Source of the DNA: Branchiostoma floridae
Lineage: Eukaryota > Chordata > Leptocardii > Amphioxiformes > Branchiostomatidae
Assembly: GCF_000003815.2 (NCBI RefSeq)
Contig: NC_049990.1
Location: forward strand, 10,048,541-10,112,540
DNA: 64,000 bases
Direction: 5' to 3'
Below, in pieces: positions 21,912 through 32,551 of this stretch. The notes beneath the pieces are model-generated. The model did no database searches, was not told the DNA's origin, and saw only the letters and a program-made list of their open reading frames with translations. The position numbers and the translations under genes were made by a program. Position 1 is the stretch's first letter. Every line of letters begins with the position of its first letter.

Positions 21912-23729
21912 TTAATAGTTTGTAAAGATAGTTATACTATCAAAGAGTCTATCCGTTACCAACAGCTGTCCATCGGGCCCTACCGTGGCAGTGCTAGGGA
22001 AAAAGAATCGCACCCCAGTATCCACCTGTCGGACAAACTCCCCGCGACGGGTGTACATCTCAACCCCGTTGTTTCCTCCGTTCACCACGATAAGATTTCC
22101 AGACCTGGTCAGGCAGATTCCAGTCACAGTATACCGAGAGTTATAAGTCCTGCCTTCAAATTTGAAGCGAAACCCAATCGAGGAATCAAAGACGTGGACG
22201 AAGCCACTAAGTGGGTGTACCGCAAAGATAGTCCCTTCCTTGTCCACAGTAAGGGACCCAAAACGACCCCTTTGCTCAGATTGGAACGTGTGCAATATGG
22301 TGCCGTCTTGCCGTAGAACTACGACCATGACCCGCTCATTGTACTGTCCTGCGATGATGACGTGGTTCCTCTGCCTGTCCATAGCGATGCCGCGGAACAG
22401 CAAGCCGGGTTTGATGGCCGAGAATCCGATTTCGATGCAGCCGTCTTCGGTGTACCGCACAATCCAATACGTGTTGGAGTCCGTCACCCCTACAACCCAT
22501 AGATACCCTTCATTGTCTATAGAAATATCGTATGGCTTCATTGTCACGTTTTTATTGCCAGGAACGACCGTAGGAAACTGCCGTAGGTGTACACCATTCA
22601 TATTGAAGACTTGGATACGCTTGTGACGCATGTCTGTGACGAAAATCTTGTTGCTAAGAGACACGACGATCCCGCCCGGAATTGTGAATTCACGAGTTCC
22701 TGCTCCCCCAAGCCTGAAGGTGAATCTGTAACCATGCTGTGCGGGAGGTACACTTTCGTCTCGTTCGTCAGCTGGTGGTTGAAAGCAATCTGATCCTTTA
22801 TTTGCTTCTAACCACAAGCCATCTTCTTCTATTCGTGTTGTGGGTGGCATGTTGGTAGTAGTTGTTGTTGGGAAAGCTATACTCGTTTGCACAGGAGTAG
22901 TAAACAGAATCTTGGTAGGTTTATATGACGACAAGTCCGGTAATGTTCCTGGAACTCCCATTGTTACTGATAGGTTTACAGTTGTTGGTGTCGCTTTGGG
23001 GAGAAAGTCTGTAGTTCCTTGCCTTTGCTGATGCCAGCTTTTGGCGCTTAACAGAAATGCAACTATCGTAATAAAAAGGATTGATATGACCACAGTTGTC
23101 CTGGCAACGCAACGTGAACTAACGCGACAGAGTTTGTCATATGTGGCCTTCTCTTCGTCTTTTATGTTATTCCTCCTGACGTAACTGTTCTTGTCATTTG
23201 AACACTTTGAAAGACTGATTCCTGTCGGTTCATCAACCTGTGTGGCTTGGTTGTCTTCGCCTTGCAGATCCTCATAGACATATTCTCGGCCCCATTCTGG
23301 ACTGACTGAGAAACTGGTTTCGGCAGTGGTGGCTCCCGGTCTGCGCCTTATGTCATTGACATCTCGTAATGGGAAACTGACAGGCTCTGGGACTTTGTAC
23401 ACATGTTCGGCGTTGTTGTGATGAGAAAGTGAATAGGAAATCGCATCTCCGGTGTAGGAAAAATCTGAGACTTGGAAACTGGCATCCTCTGCTTCCTCGT
23501 AAACATGCTCTGAGCGCTCACGGCGCGGTTGTGGCGGTGATTGTCTCAGTCGCCCACGGTGGGCATGCTGCGCAGGCAACACAACCACCTCTGGCTCTAT
23601 GTATACATGTTCAGAGATTTCAGAACATCGTAGCTGCCCTACTGGCTCTTCTAGTCGGTAACAGTCATCGTGGACTACTTCTTGGCCCAGATAGACGGGT
23701 GGTTCCTCATGAGAGATTTTGGTTGCCAT
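21912..23729 (-). CDS. type II membrane protein with extracellular NHL propeller and tyrosine-motif cytoplasmic domain
   Basis: Intronless frame of 605 residues, start MATKISHEEPPVY. There is no signal peptide. One membrane segment (about 211-229, TTVVISILFITIVAFLLSA) follows a 210-residue N-terminal cytoplasmic region. That region repeats an E-H/Y-V-Y motif: HVYIEP (Y43), HVYEEA (Y77), HVYKVP (Y111) and YVYEDL (Y152), plus PVYLG (Y13). YxxP and YxxL are SH2-type docking motifs, with YxxP favoured by Crk/Nck. After a Thr-rich stalk (240-300), residues 336-605 form NHL-type propeller blades, for example TIPGGIVVSLSNKIFVTDMR. NHL repeats are usually found in TRIM-NHL ubiquitin ligases, but here there is no RING or B-box. 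A signalling receptor or adhesion role is inferred. NVT and NLS are possible glycosylation sites. Confidence 0.85.
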   Translation of the reverse strand: MATKISHEEPPVYLGQEVVHDDCYRLEEPVGQLRCSEISEHVYIEPEVVVLPAQHAHRGRLRQSPPQPRRERSEHVYEEAEDASFQVSDFSYTGDAISYSLSHHNNAEHVYKVPEPVSFPLRDVNDIRRRPGATTAETSFSVSPEWGREYVYEDLQGEDNQATQVDEPTGISLSKCSNDKNSYVRRNNIKDEEKATYDKLCRVSSRCVARTTVVISILFITIVAFLLSAKSWHQQRQGTTDFLPKATPTTVNLSVTMGVPGTLPDLSSYKPTKILFTTPVQTSIAFPTTTTTNMPPTTRIEEDGLWLEANKGSDCFQPPADERDESVPPAQHGYRFTFRLGGAGTREFTIPGGIVVSLSNKIFVTDMRHKRIQVFNMNGVHLRQFPTVVPGNKNVTMKPYDISIDNEGYLWVVGVTDSNTYWIVRYTEDGCIEIGFSAIKPGLLFRGIAMDRQRNHVIIAGQYNERVMVVVLRQDGTILHTFQSEQRGRFGSLTVDKEGTIFAVHPLSGFVHVFDSSIGFRFKFEGRTYNSRYTVTGICLTRSGNLIVVNGGNNGVEMYTRRGEFVRQVDTGVRFFFPSTATVGPDGQLLVTDRLFDSITIFTNY

Positions 23730-26700
23730 CTTAGAACAACACCAAGGCCCACAGTGTGCGATACTGCAGAGGTAATCCTTGTACTGCCTGCTTGTTGCGG
23801 GAGGTACATGTGAATGTGATTATTGTCTGGAGCTTGCGGCAACGTCTAATAATAAGTTTCCGAGAAAGTAATGAATAGTAACAAGATAGTTGACCTTTGG
23901 GCAGATGTCAATTACTGCTTTTGATATTGTATAATATTGCTGTTGTGTTCTAAAATGATTTCGATAAATTTGAATTGACAATTGTCATAGATGCTAACAC
24001 ATAGTTACCATAGTTGCTGGCTTGATTCTGTGATCTGTTTGTCTTTGTTTTAAGAAAATCGTAAACGAAAAGCTGATGGAAAAGAAAGGGGTCTTATGTA
24101 AAAAGAAATTTGTATTTTAAGTACCATATTCCAATTATGTACCACACAGGAATAATGGCATGTTCGTGCTGATTATGTAATAAGATAATTATTATGCAAA
24201 TTAGGTTATGATTATTATAATCTATTCTAATTGATGGCCTTCACTTCCCAAGTTACATAACATGATTTTGTATATAGGGCTAGGGAAGTTCATCCTTTGG
24301 TAGAATTACTTATATATTTACATAATCTAGGCATTGAGATAATTAGCTTTAAGAAACTAACACATCGCGATCATTTACCGAATTTTACCGGAATTATATC
24401 ATCTTTGCATAAATGATGCAAATCATGTCTTATTTGCATATTTGGCATATGTTTATGCGCACATACTCACACGGCATGCGTACATACTCACACACGTGCA
24501 CACACACACAAAAAAAATACCTATTTTTTTTCTTAGAAGTAAACATAACCTTAACTTTGGCTAGAGTAGTTCTAGTGGTAATTACGAGAGTGAAGCAAGA
24601 ACCTGTCAATTATACAACTAAATAGAGGTCTAGAGCAGTTTTGAAGGCGTTCCAGGGTTATTATGCTGCAATATCCCAGAATCCCTACAGACAGTTAGAA
24701 AGATTCGAGCTTCTACATACATAACGTTAACGCAGAGTGACATGAACCACCTACTTGCCTTGTCATAATTGCTAGGCACAGTAGACAAACAGCTAATTTG
24801 TTTGTGGAGGTCCGTTAAAAATTTGTCTGCAGTTTGTAAGAGCAACAACCTCCATGGAGGTCATCTAAAAAGTTTCGCGCATACAGTCCGTATTGGCATT
24901 TTATTAAGGGAAGTTCATAATTGTGGCATTACGTGAAGGTGAACGTCGTTAAATATGAATTGGTCAGAAAAGGCTAATAAAAGCCTGTAAACTGTAATAC
25001 TTTGGACAACTCCTTTTATTTGAGTGGACTCGGAAGATGATCAAGCGATGCCATTTATGTAAATAAGGACCTAATTTGCATAATCAACGAGAACCACTCA
25101 TAGTACATCAATCGTAAAGATTCAAATCATTTTGTGAAGTAATGAGGTCCTCAAAATCTGTGGTACTATTAGTCTATCTTTTCATTCATATGCAAAAACA
25201 CGTATTCACCAATAAACGAAAAAAAAGCTGAAGGCTTCACCGAAGGCCAGTAATTTCCTTGTAGGAAATTGTGTCCGACAATAGACAATTTGGCGTACCA
25301 CGTGATCAATCATATAACGTCTTGCTGGAAAAGTCTAGAGGCCCGAGTCCTCATTCTGCTATCCGCAGCTGTGAAGAGAGGCGCGGCGGTACAGCAACCC
25401 AATTAGGCTTCTTCATAAGGTAAGCTAATTCTTAAAGATCAATCAACAACATTCGGAGACCTTTTGTGGGTTGCAGGGAGACAGATAGCATATGTGAGTA
25501 ATCACCTGTACAACCTTAATCAAGAAATAAAAGACAATAAGAGAAAATCGAATACACAGGGAGATGTGCTGGTCAAGAAAAAAACTGGCGCTGCGAACGA
25601 ATGAAAATTCAGGATGTACTAGGAAAATATCTTTCCACTCTGAGTTTCTACTAACGTTACAAGACAACAGTTGCAGTGGATACCTTAAGCTTGTGTCACA
25701 GTCGTGTTTGAATAGACATCACGAGTGATGACAGCATTTTAGTATCATATCATAGACACCTACCAGTCATACCGTGTGCATGGCACTTTGTACAAAATTG
25801 TTCTCTTCCATGGGGAGTTATTTAGTAAATAAGAAAAAGAATAAATGTATCTACATCTGTTATTTCGCACTTTTGAAACCACACTCTAAGCCACACTTTT
25901 TTACATGTGTACATTTTGTGAATTATGTATTTGTGTCAGGGTCTCATAATAAGTGGCGATATGGTACGGACATTGTTACACAGGTAGTGTCCCTTTACGT
26001 AAATGGCCAGAGGCTCAAATTGAGTCGCTAGACAATTACAGCCGTTCTTTTCATAACTGCGCCATCACAGGGAGTGTCAGACCACAGTGGTGGGCGCCAG
26101 ACTTCACCAGGCTTCGGTAAAACTTCTGTTTTAAAAGGTAATAGTAAGTGCTTATATTTTGTAAGGAATGTCTATACACTCTTAATCCAAGAGTCAATGT
26201 CTATGTGATGTTAAAATATATCATCTGTAGCTCGCTTAGAAAACGCGTTAAATGCGTTTAGGTTGTGACTGAAAAATATAATGGCTAAGCTTTTAGTCAG
26301 TTTTAGTATGAATCAACGAATTGAATTCCTCAAGTATCAATATAAAATGTCAATCATGAAGATGCCTTACTAAATCAACGTATGGGCATGTAGTCATACC
26401 TTACAACGCAATAAAATTCTACAACAAAACTTTGATTTAGAAAATGGATGCAAATTTTCCAGATTGAACATTTCTCTAGTTACTGCGCAGACAGTTCTCT
26501 CTTGATCTAATGTTAGTACATGCCGCTTTAAATTTGTTGTGTTTTCCCCGGTAGGGAATACTGTCGTTTTTGCTGACGTGTTCTTTTCTTTTCCTCTTTC
26601 TTCTCCTTATTTCATTCTGTCGGTTGTCAATCAGAGCTTTATAGGTTGGATATTAGCTGGTTAGCTGTTCGGCAAAGGTGAGAAATTGTGTAGTCAATCA

Positions 26701-27566
26701 GAGCTTAAGTTAGATATTAGCTGTTCAGCAAATTTGTTTTTTTTTTTACTCGGACAAAATACCATAGGGTGATTCTAATGTCATAGAATAATTGTGTTAA
26801 TGACTTGTACCAAAAACCCAGAAGATGTATTTTCTTAGTCGCATACAATACTATAGGGCAAGTCTAATGTTATAGTATTTTTTTTTTCTTTATTGAAATA
26901 CGTGTAAATATACAAATAAACGGACGAGGACAAAGTGAAGGCGGACTCAAGTTACATTCAACTTATATTAACGCCGCCAATGTTATAGTATTGTGCGCGA
27001 GTACCCTGACAAAAGGCAACGCCAACGGGGAAACATTGTGCATTTTCGCGAAAATGTTGCCTTTCTAGTTAGTAATTGTTTTTCTAAATATTGCAAAATA
27101 CTAGTAGTGTACTTTCTTTGTGACGTACTTTCTTTGTACATAAAGCATTTCTTTTGCATCGTCTAACAGCACGAGTACACCGACGAGGAAAAAAGTACAT
27201 TGTGGTGCAGAAGTGGCCCCAGAGCGAAATCACTCTCCAGTCAACTAGAGCCAGAACAGAAAAAAACACCGCATGTCTAGTAGGACATCTTAGCTCACTG
27301 GTAGTTTCATAGATTGATTGGAATAAGAAGTATTTGTGTGTGTGTTTTTTTTTCTCACCATAACACCCATTTCAGAATTGATTTGCGCAAGTGAAGTAGG
27401 GAAATAGCACACCGAATTACCATTCTTATAATTGAGCATACATTGATTATTTCATTAGAAAAATTAGTGCTACAAACAGGTACTACATAATTAGATTATT
27501 TGCCTACACCCAACAATTGTTACCCTAATCCACAATATCGTTTTCTGGCCAGTCAATCATTCCAAC
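23730..27566. other. intergenic stretch with a retro-insertion
   Basis: AT-rich DNA between two divergent single-exon receptor genes. I see no exon with domain content. The retro-inserted fragment at 26866-26992 is described separately. Confidence 0.55.
26866..26992 (-). mobile_element. 5'-truncated retro-insertion with 14-bp target duplication
   Basis: A 99-bp insert (26880-26978) is flanked by exact AATGTTATAGTATT copies (26866-26879 and 26979-26992). Read on the minus strand, the insert ends with AATAAAG followed by a poly(A) tract. A polyadenylated tail, truncation and target-site duplication are the marks of LINE-type target-primed insertion. Confidence 0.88.
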
Positions 27567-29123
27567 ATGGTTTACCAAAACAGTGAAATACGACTTTTCA
27601 GATCGCCTCGATTGTTCGTAGGATTGCTTTTAATCCTTCTCCCTGTAAACATAGCAAAGGAATCGAAACAACTGCAACTCCAAAAATGTGAAGAGGCGAC
27701 AGGTTTTAATGATTTATTAACGATATCGTGTGACGGGAAAGGTTTGACGAGTGTACCTGAAGAATTGACGCCAAAATCTGTCTTTGAACTGGCGCTTCCC
27801 AACAACAAGCTAACTACCTTCCCATGTAAGGCCCTGCCCTATCTGCAAACGTTGAATCTAAGAAACAACAAAATCGCCTATTTCCCGTGGAAATGTCTGA
27901 AGAACATGGCACGTTTGGTGCATCTAGACCTGTCACATAACAAGATTTTCTGTGTCAACCTCTTCCCTGTAAAGTCACACTTACCGCGTTTGCGAAGGAT
28001 CGACATCTCTCACAACAACCTGACGACTTTGACTTTATGTGACATTGGAATTGGCCAGTCAAATACGGTATCATACGACGTTATACTAGGGGGAAACCCT
28101 TTTCACTGTGATTGTAAGATAGCTTGGATCGTGGATGTTGCGATTCATGTTGAAATGTGTCGATACGACAGATCCAAATCTTGTGTAGAGTTTTTTGACC
28201 GACTCTCTTTGGCAGTAGCAATGTACAATGATAAGTCTTTGTTCACCTGCAGTTCACCTCCCCAAATACAGGGGGCAGAGTTGAATCAATTAGACGTCTC
28301 TAAGTGCCTACATTTTGTAGACGAGACAGGACGAAATAGATCATATATACACCGGGATAACTGTTCTCCAGATCGTTCTTGCCCCAATGAAAGTACAGAT
28401 CTTTTCGCGCCGAACACCTTCGCTTCGCCCATATTGCCACCGAAAACCAGTAGTTCTGGCACATTTTCAACAACTAACGTTAGTGCACCACACAATGTGA
28501 TACAGGCTGAAATACATAATGAATCCCAAAGTGTGGCAGATACCCATAAAGGTATCATGAGCCCCAACCAGGCGCCCACTTCAACAGCAAAGTTTGAAGT
28601 GACCGAGGAGGTTGAAAAGGCGCATTTTGAACAAACTACAGGAAAAGCGAAAAGTGAGCCCTCTGTCGTGTCACAATTTATTGTAAAGACTCCACAGCCC
28701 AGTATTACAGCATCAGGTTGGACACTCACCATTGTTGGAATGATTGTTGGCGTGGCCGTTTTGGTCGGTGTTGCGCTCTTATTAGCTGTGTGCTTGGGTA
28801 TTCTTAGGAAGCGAGCCGGCAAAAATGTTTCCGGACAAGCTATGGCTCTCAATGGTCTAGCCAGTACCAGTCAAAACACACAGGCTAATAATTATAATGG
28901 CCAGGAGACATCTTGCAATGGCCTGAAATCAGACCCCGATTCCGACAACATGTATGAAGTTATTCCCGAAGACGCTGCATATGCTGCATCGTCGTATGTT
29001 TTCGACGTACCTCAGTACGATATGGTGGAGATTGAAAATAGTGGCGAAGTAGAAAAAGATGGTATCGGTAGTCACGATGAAATCGAGGACAGTGAAAATA
29101 TCTATGAAAATGGTAATCACTGA
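27567..29123 (+). CDS. single-pass leucine-rich-repeat receptor with tyrosine-rich tail
   Basis: Intronless frame of 518 residues. An N-terminal hydrophobic signal (RLFVGLLLILLPVNIA) is followed by an LRRNT-like cap (CEEATGFNDLLTISCDGKGL). Four or five LRRs follow (ELALPNNKLTTF, TLNLRNNKIAYF, HLDLSHNKIF, RIDISHNNLTTL) and then a C-terminal cap with NPFHCDCKIAW. A Ser/Thr-rich stalk (about 250-383) leads to a membrane segment (386-412) with RKR stop-transfer. The 105-residue cytoplasmic tail has MYEVIP (Y463), SYVFDV (Y477), QYDMVE (Y484) and IYENG (Y513). YxN is a Grb2-type SH2 docking motif; the spacing does not fit a canonical ITAM. A cell-surface recognition or adhesion role is inferred. 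I cannot assign it to a named vertebrate LRR gene. Confidence 0.88.
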   Translation: MVYQNSEIRLFRSPRLFVGLLLILLPVNIAKESKQLQLQKCEEATGFNDLLTISCDGKGLTSVPEELTPKSVFELALPNNKLTTFPCKALPYLQTLNLRNNKIAYFPWKCLKNMARLVHLDLSHNKIFCVNLFPVKSHLPRLRRIDISHNNLTTLTLCDIGIGQSNTVSYDVILGGNPFHCDCKIAWIVDVAIHVEMCRYDRSKSCVEFFDRLSLAVAMYNDKSLFTCSSPPQIQGAELNQLDVSKCLHFVDETGRNRSYIHRDNCSPDRSCPNESTDLFAPNTFASPILPPKTSSSGTFSTTNVSAPHNVIQAEIHNESQSVADTHKGIMSPNQAPTSTAKFEVTEEVEKAHFEQTTGKAKSEPSVVSQFIVKTPQPSITASGWTLTIVGMIVGVAVLVGVALLLAVCLGILRKRAGKNVSGQAMALNGLASTSQNTQANNYNGQETSCNGLKSDPDSDNMYEVIPEDAAYAASSYVFDVPQYDMVEIENSGEVEKDGIGSHDEIEDSENIYENGNH

Positions 29124-29224
29124 AAAGCGTGACAGGGCCTTAAATACACATATTACACGAAAGATCTTTATCTGTATGAATATACATTTATATTACACTG
29201 AATCTGCCACACCCAACCATTGAA

Positions 29225-29460
29225 TTTTATATCAAACTGAATCTGTGACACCCAACTATTCTATGTCATTATCATATCAAACTGAACCTGTCACACCAAA
29301 CTATTCTATGTCATATCAAACTGAACCTGTCACACCAAACTATTCTATGTCATATCAAACTGAACCTGTCACACCAAACTATTCTATGTCATATCAAACT
29401 GAATCCGTCACACCCAACCATTGTATACTATATTAAACTGAATCCGTCACACCCAAATAT
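29225..29460. repeat. 39-bp minisatellite just after the LRR gene
   Basis: About five copies of a 39-bp unit (CATATCAAACTGAACCTGTC then ACACCAAACTATTCTATGT); the central three are identical and the flanking ones degenerate. The period is 13 codons, so one frame stays open as a repeated SYQTEPVTPNYSM. It is in the probable 3' UTR and I do not regard it as coding. Confidence 0.9.
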
Positions 29461-29547
29461 TGTATAAAGTATGTATATATAGCTGTAAGTTTTAGTGATG
29501 ATACCCGTGCAAGTAGGACGAAGTTCCACTGTACGAAAGTTCCAGGA

Positions 29548-30170
29548 ACAAGTGCTTTTAAAAAAGCTGGCATTTTGCCAATGTTTGCGTGTGTGAACGT
29601 TTTTTTCTAGTTATTAGAATGTCATATAAATAGAACAGAGTAACTAAACCTGATATTGGCGCATGGAGAGATTCACATATGTGCCTGAATCTAGATCTAG
29701 ACGCCACCTGTTAAAATTTGCGTGAACTGCAGCAAATTTCACTACACTGCCTGTTTTTGAGTGAGCTCTGTTGCGGGGCATTTTTAAGTTTTTTTTTTTT
29801 TTTTAATTTTTAAAAAATTAATTTTTATTTCTATTCGGCAAAAAAACGAAGCGGCGAATCCGTTAACCAAAGAAATAAATTGGTGTGGCCAAATGGATGT
29901 AAAAATTAGTATTTTAATGGATGTAAAAAAGAAAAAAAAAAAAAATCTACCTCCCCGGATTCGAACCGGGTGCATTGGTTTAGAATGCGTAAACTTTAAC
30001 CACTGCGCCAGTGCGAACATGTTGGAAAAATGCTTGTTTTAACAGGCTTAGAAATGTTTGGCATGGATTGAACAGGTCCGTTCATCTCAACATCACTCCA
30101 TCACAACGGCGACTATTCTGGCCTCAGAGCATTTTGCCGCTAAGGCGGCAAAATGCAAAAATGACTTTTT
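29548..30170 (-). mobile_element. dispersed element carrying a tRNA-like module (copy 1)
   Basis: One end reads AAGTGCTTTTAAAAAAGCTG and the other is a GCATTTTGCCGC...GCGGCAAAATGC stem-loop. Inside, on the minus strand (30019-29946), lies a tRNA-like block with box A TGGCGCAGTGG, an anticodon-like arm GTTTA-CGCATTC-TAAAC and box B GGTTCGAATCC. The 5' and 3' acceptor strands do not pair, so it is not a working tRNA. Close copies lie near 50.2, 54.8, 56.3 and 56.9 kb. Confidence 0.8.
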
Positions 30171-32551
30171 AACACCTCAACTCTGGGTTGATAACTTTGG
30201 TACATGACTATTGGTTTCTTTTACATGGTTTGACACCTTCATATGGTTCTTTCGGTGAAGATGACTGACTGTAGTAACCACTGGGAACCCAGGGTTCTAT
30301 CCACTCTCTTTTGTTGGAATTCCATTTTTGACACAATAGGTCCTTTACTTTCTCATAGTTTGTAGACACTTGCCTTTCGTCACACTTTTATAATAGCAAG
30401 GAATGAAATATTTAGTGAAATGCTGTGGCACTTGAATACAATAGCCTGTGTTCACACAATCTCTCGCTGGCTGGGGTTAATGACCCCCTCCCCCCTTAGG
30501 GCGGTGGGAATTGTATGACCGGCCGCTAGGGGCACGATTTTAGTCATGCTATTGAATACAACGGGTACTTGTGTTTTAATGATTTATATGAAAGTCCCTT
30601 TCTCTAAAACTCTCATCTGCACTGTAGCATTAAACTAGAATTCGGGCACCTCATAAATCCACGTATTTAGAGCTTTTGTAAATTTTATGCAAATGACTTA
30701 TACATTTACATGATTTATGCATGGTGATGTTCATCATTGCCTAACTTACACATGTCACAATTATAATGAAGTCACAGATAAATGTGTTTGTGACAACTCA
30801 TATTTCTTTTATCTTACTGACTTTCAATGCAGCATGGACATTGTAGGCGTTGTGGCCATAGACATAGATGCACCTGTACATGTTATCAGCATTAAAATCA
30901 ATACTAACTTCATTTCCTTGTCTTTATTCCATTTTGCGTAAACATAAATGATAGAAAGATCCATGAACTGGCATACAGTGTATTCATATATTTTAGGTTT
31001 ATCATACTTGAAATTTGTATCATCAATTAAGTCACAGTCTTTACAATATCCTCATTCAAATTTTGTAACCCTGTGTTTAGTGTAGCAACAAGTTAGCCAA
31101 ATAAGGATCAAAGATTCATTTAGTAAGGTTCTTTTTAGCACAACCAAAACTAAAGCGTATTGGTTGTGCTAAAAAGAACCTTACTATATGAATAATTGCC
31201 AACCTGATGAAGTTATTCACGAAGGATCAAAGATGTTGAAAATCAAAGCATTTTGTAACGTTATATCCTATACACATGTAACATTCATCACTATTATTAG
31301 TACATGTCATGTATAGCTGCCCTAAACATCTTCAACTTTGTCCTAAAACAATCTTGATAGGTACTGTATGATTCTACATGAAACTTAAGCACAAAAGCAA
31401 AGCTATAAAAGAAGATATTGTATTGGTGAGTTCATCATCCAGTCAATCATAAATACAGAAGTACACAAGTACATTTACTTCTGGACAAAAACCTCCAAAA
31501 TGATGTGCTATCACTAGTATACAGCCATATTTGTCCAGTATTTTCAAGTGTCAATGTTAAGCGAATCAATGTTAATCTTAAGCCACTTTCACGGCGTTTA
31601 AGTCATACAAACATCTTTTCATTTCTACTTCTTATTGATAAAAATGCCATTCATCATATCTATCCTTTTCTACAGATTCAAGGCCCAATATGCTGAATAG
31701 TTACAAAGTGCAACATGCATTTCAACCTATAGAGTGGTGTTAACCATTAACCCTTAGCCTCTGAGCACCAAAGTACAACTACCTGTAAACACATGCATGT
31801 ATTACATTGGGAAGTTGAAGGTTGAACAGGGCAATGCACCTGCATTACCAATACACAACATATTGTAATAAGGAAAACTCTAGTTAGTGAGTTCAACTGA
31901 CAGCAGAGCATTTCTTCTCTAACATTGACATTGCAATAATGTACAGCTAGTGGAGTTTTATTACAAAGCATGAAATATCTTTGTACAAGATAACAAGTCT
32001 TGCATTCAAAATAAGACATCAAAGATGAAAACAAAAAGTCAAAATTTTAGAAACTCAGACTTAGATTTATTCAAAGAACATGATTTATCATAATCAATTA
32101 AGTTTGATAACTACCTAGTAATATATGGCATTCTTTATGTTTTCGTGGCACTGCCAGACAAAAGATATTTAAATCTCACTCGATCCCCCTGCCTAGCCCT
32201 TCATACAAAATGTCTCCGCCCCTGAGGCATCGCCAAAAAGTAGAATGTTACTCTGAACCAGTGATATGGTAATGTGTGTTCAGGGTATACACGCTATACA
32301 TTGTCGCTTTATTAGCTAATGGTGTCCACTTGTGTGGCTGTAACAGCGAAATGGCTACAACTGACACAGTGGTCGGAACATGGTGCATGTTATTTATAGG
32401 GTAACCAAAATGGTACTGGTCAACATCATTGAATTCTACCTCTCAAACACTTCATAACACACTGTATGGGTGAAAAATGTTCATATACACTGGGGGATCT
32501 TGCACTGTCTTTTGTACTTGGTTGTTGTTGTTGTGATTTTGTTGTTTCCCA
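30171..32551. other. intergenic stretch and RRAGA 3' UTR
   Basis: No exon-like frame with domain content. The distinct feature is the 26-bp-arm hairpin at 31121-31186. The segment adjoining 32551 is presumably the 3' UTR of the minus-strand Rag GTPase gene. Confidence 0.5.
31121..31186. repeat. perfect 26-bp inverted repeat with 14-nt loop
   Basis: The arms 31121-31146 (TAGTAAGGTTCTTTTTAGCA...) and 31161-31186 are exact reverse complements. It may be a minimal foldback element or the remains of one; an RNA hairpin is possible but unsupported. Confidence 0.9.

Noticed and set aside
22162-22626. Plus-strand frame of 154 codons inside the NHL gene
   Set aside because: Antisense shadow of a clear 605-codon gene.
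28286-28852. 188-codon minus-strand frame in the LRR gene
   Set aside because: Antisense shadow; no domain, while the sense frame has LRRs and a membrane segment.
29230-29440. 63-codon frame with repeated SYQTEPVTPNYSM
   Set aside because: 39-bp minisatellite with a codon-multiple period after the LRR stop; no start context or flanking exon.
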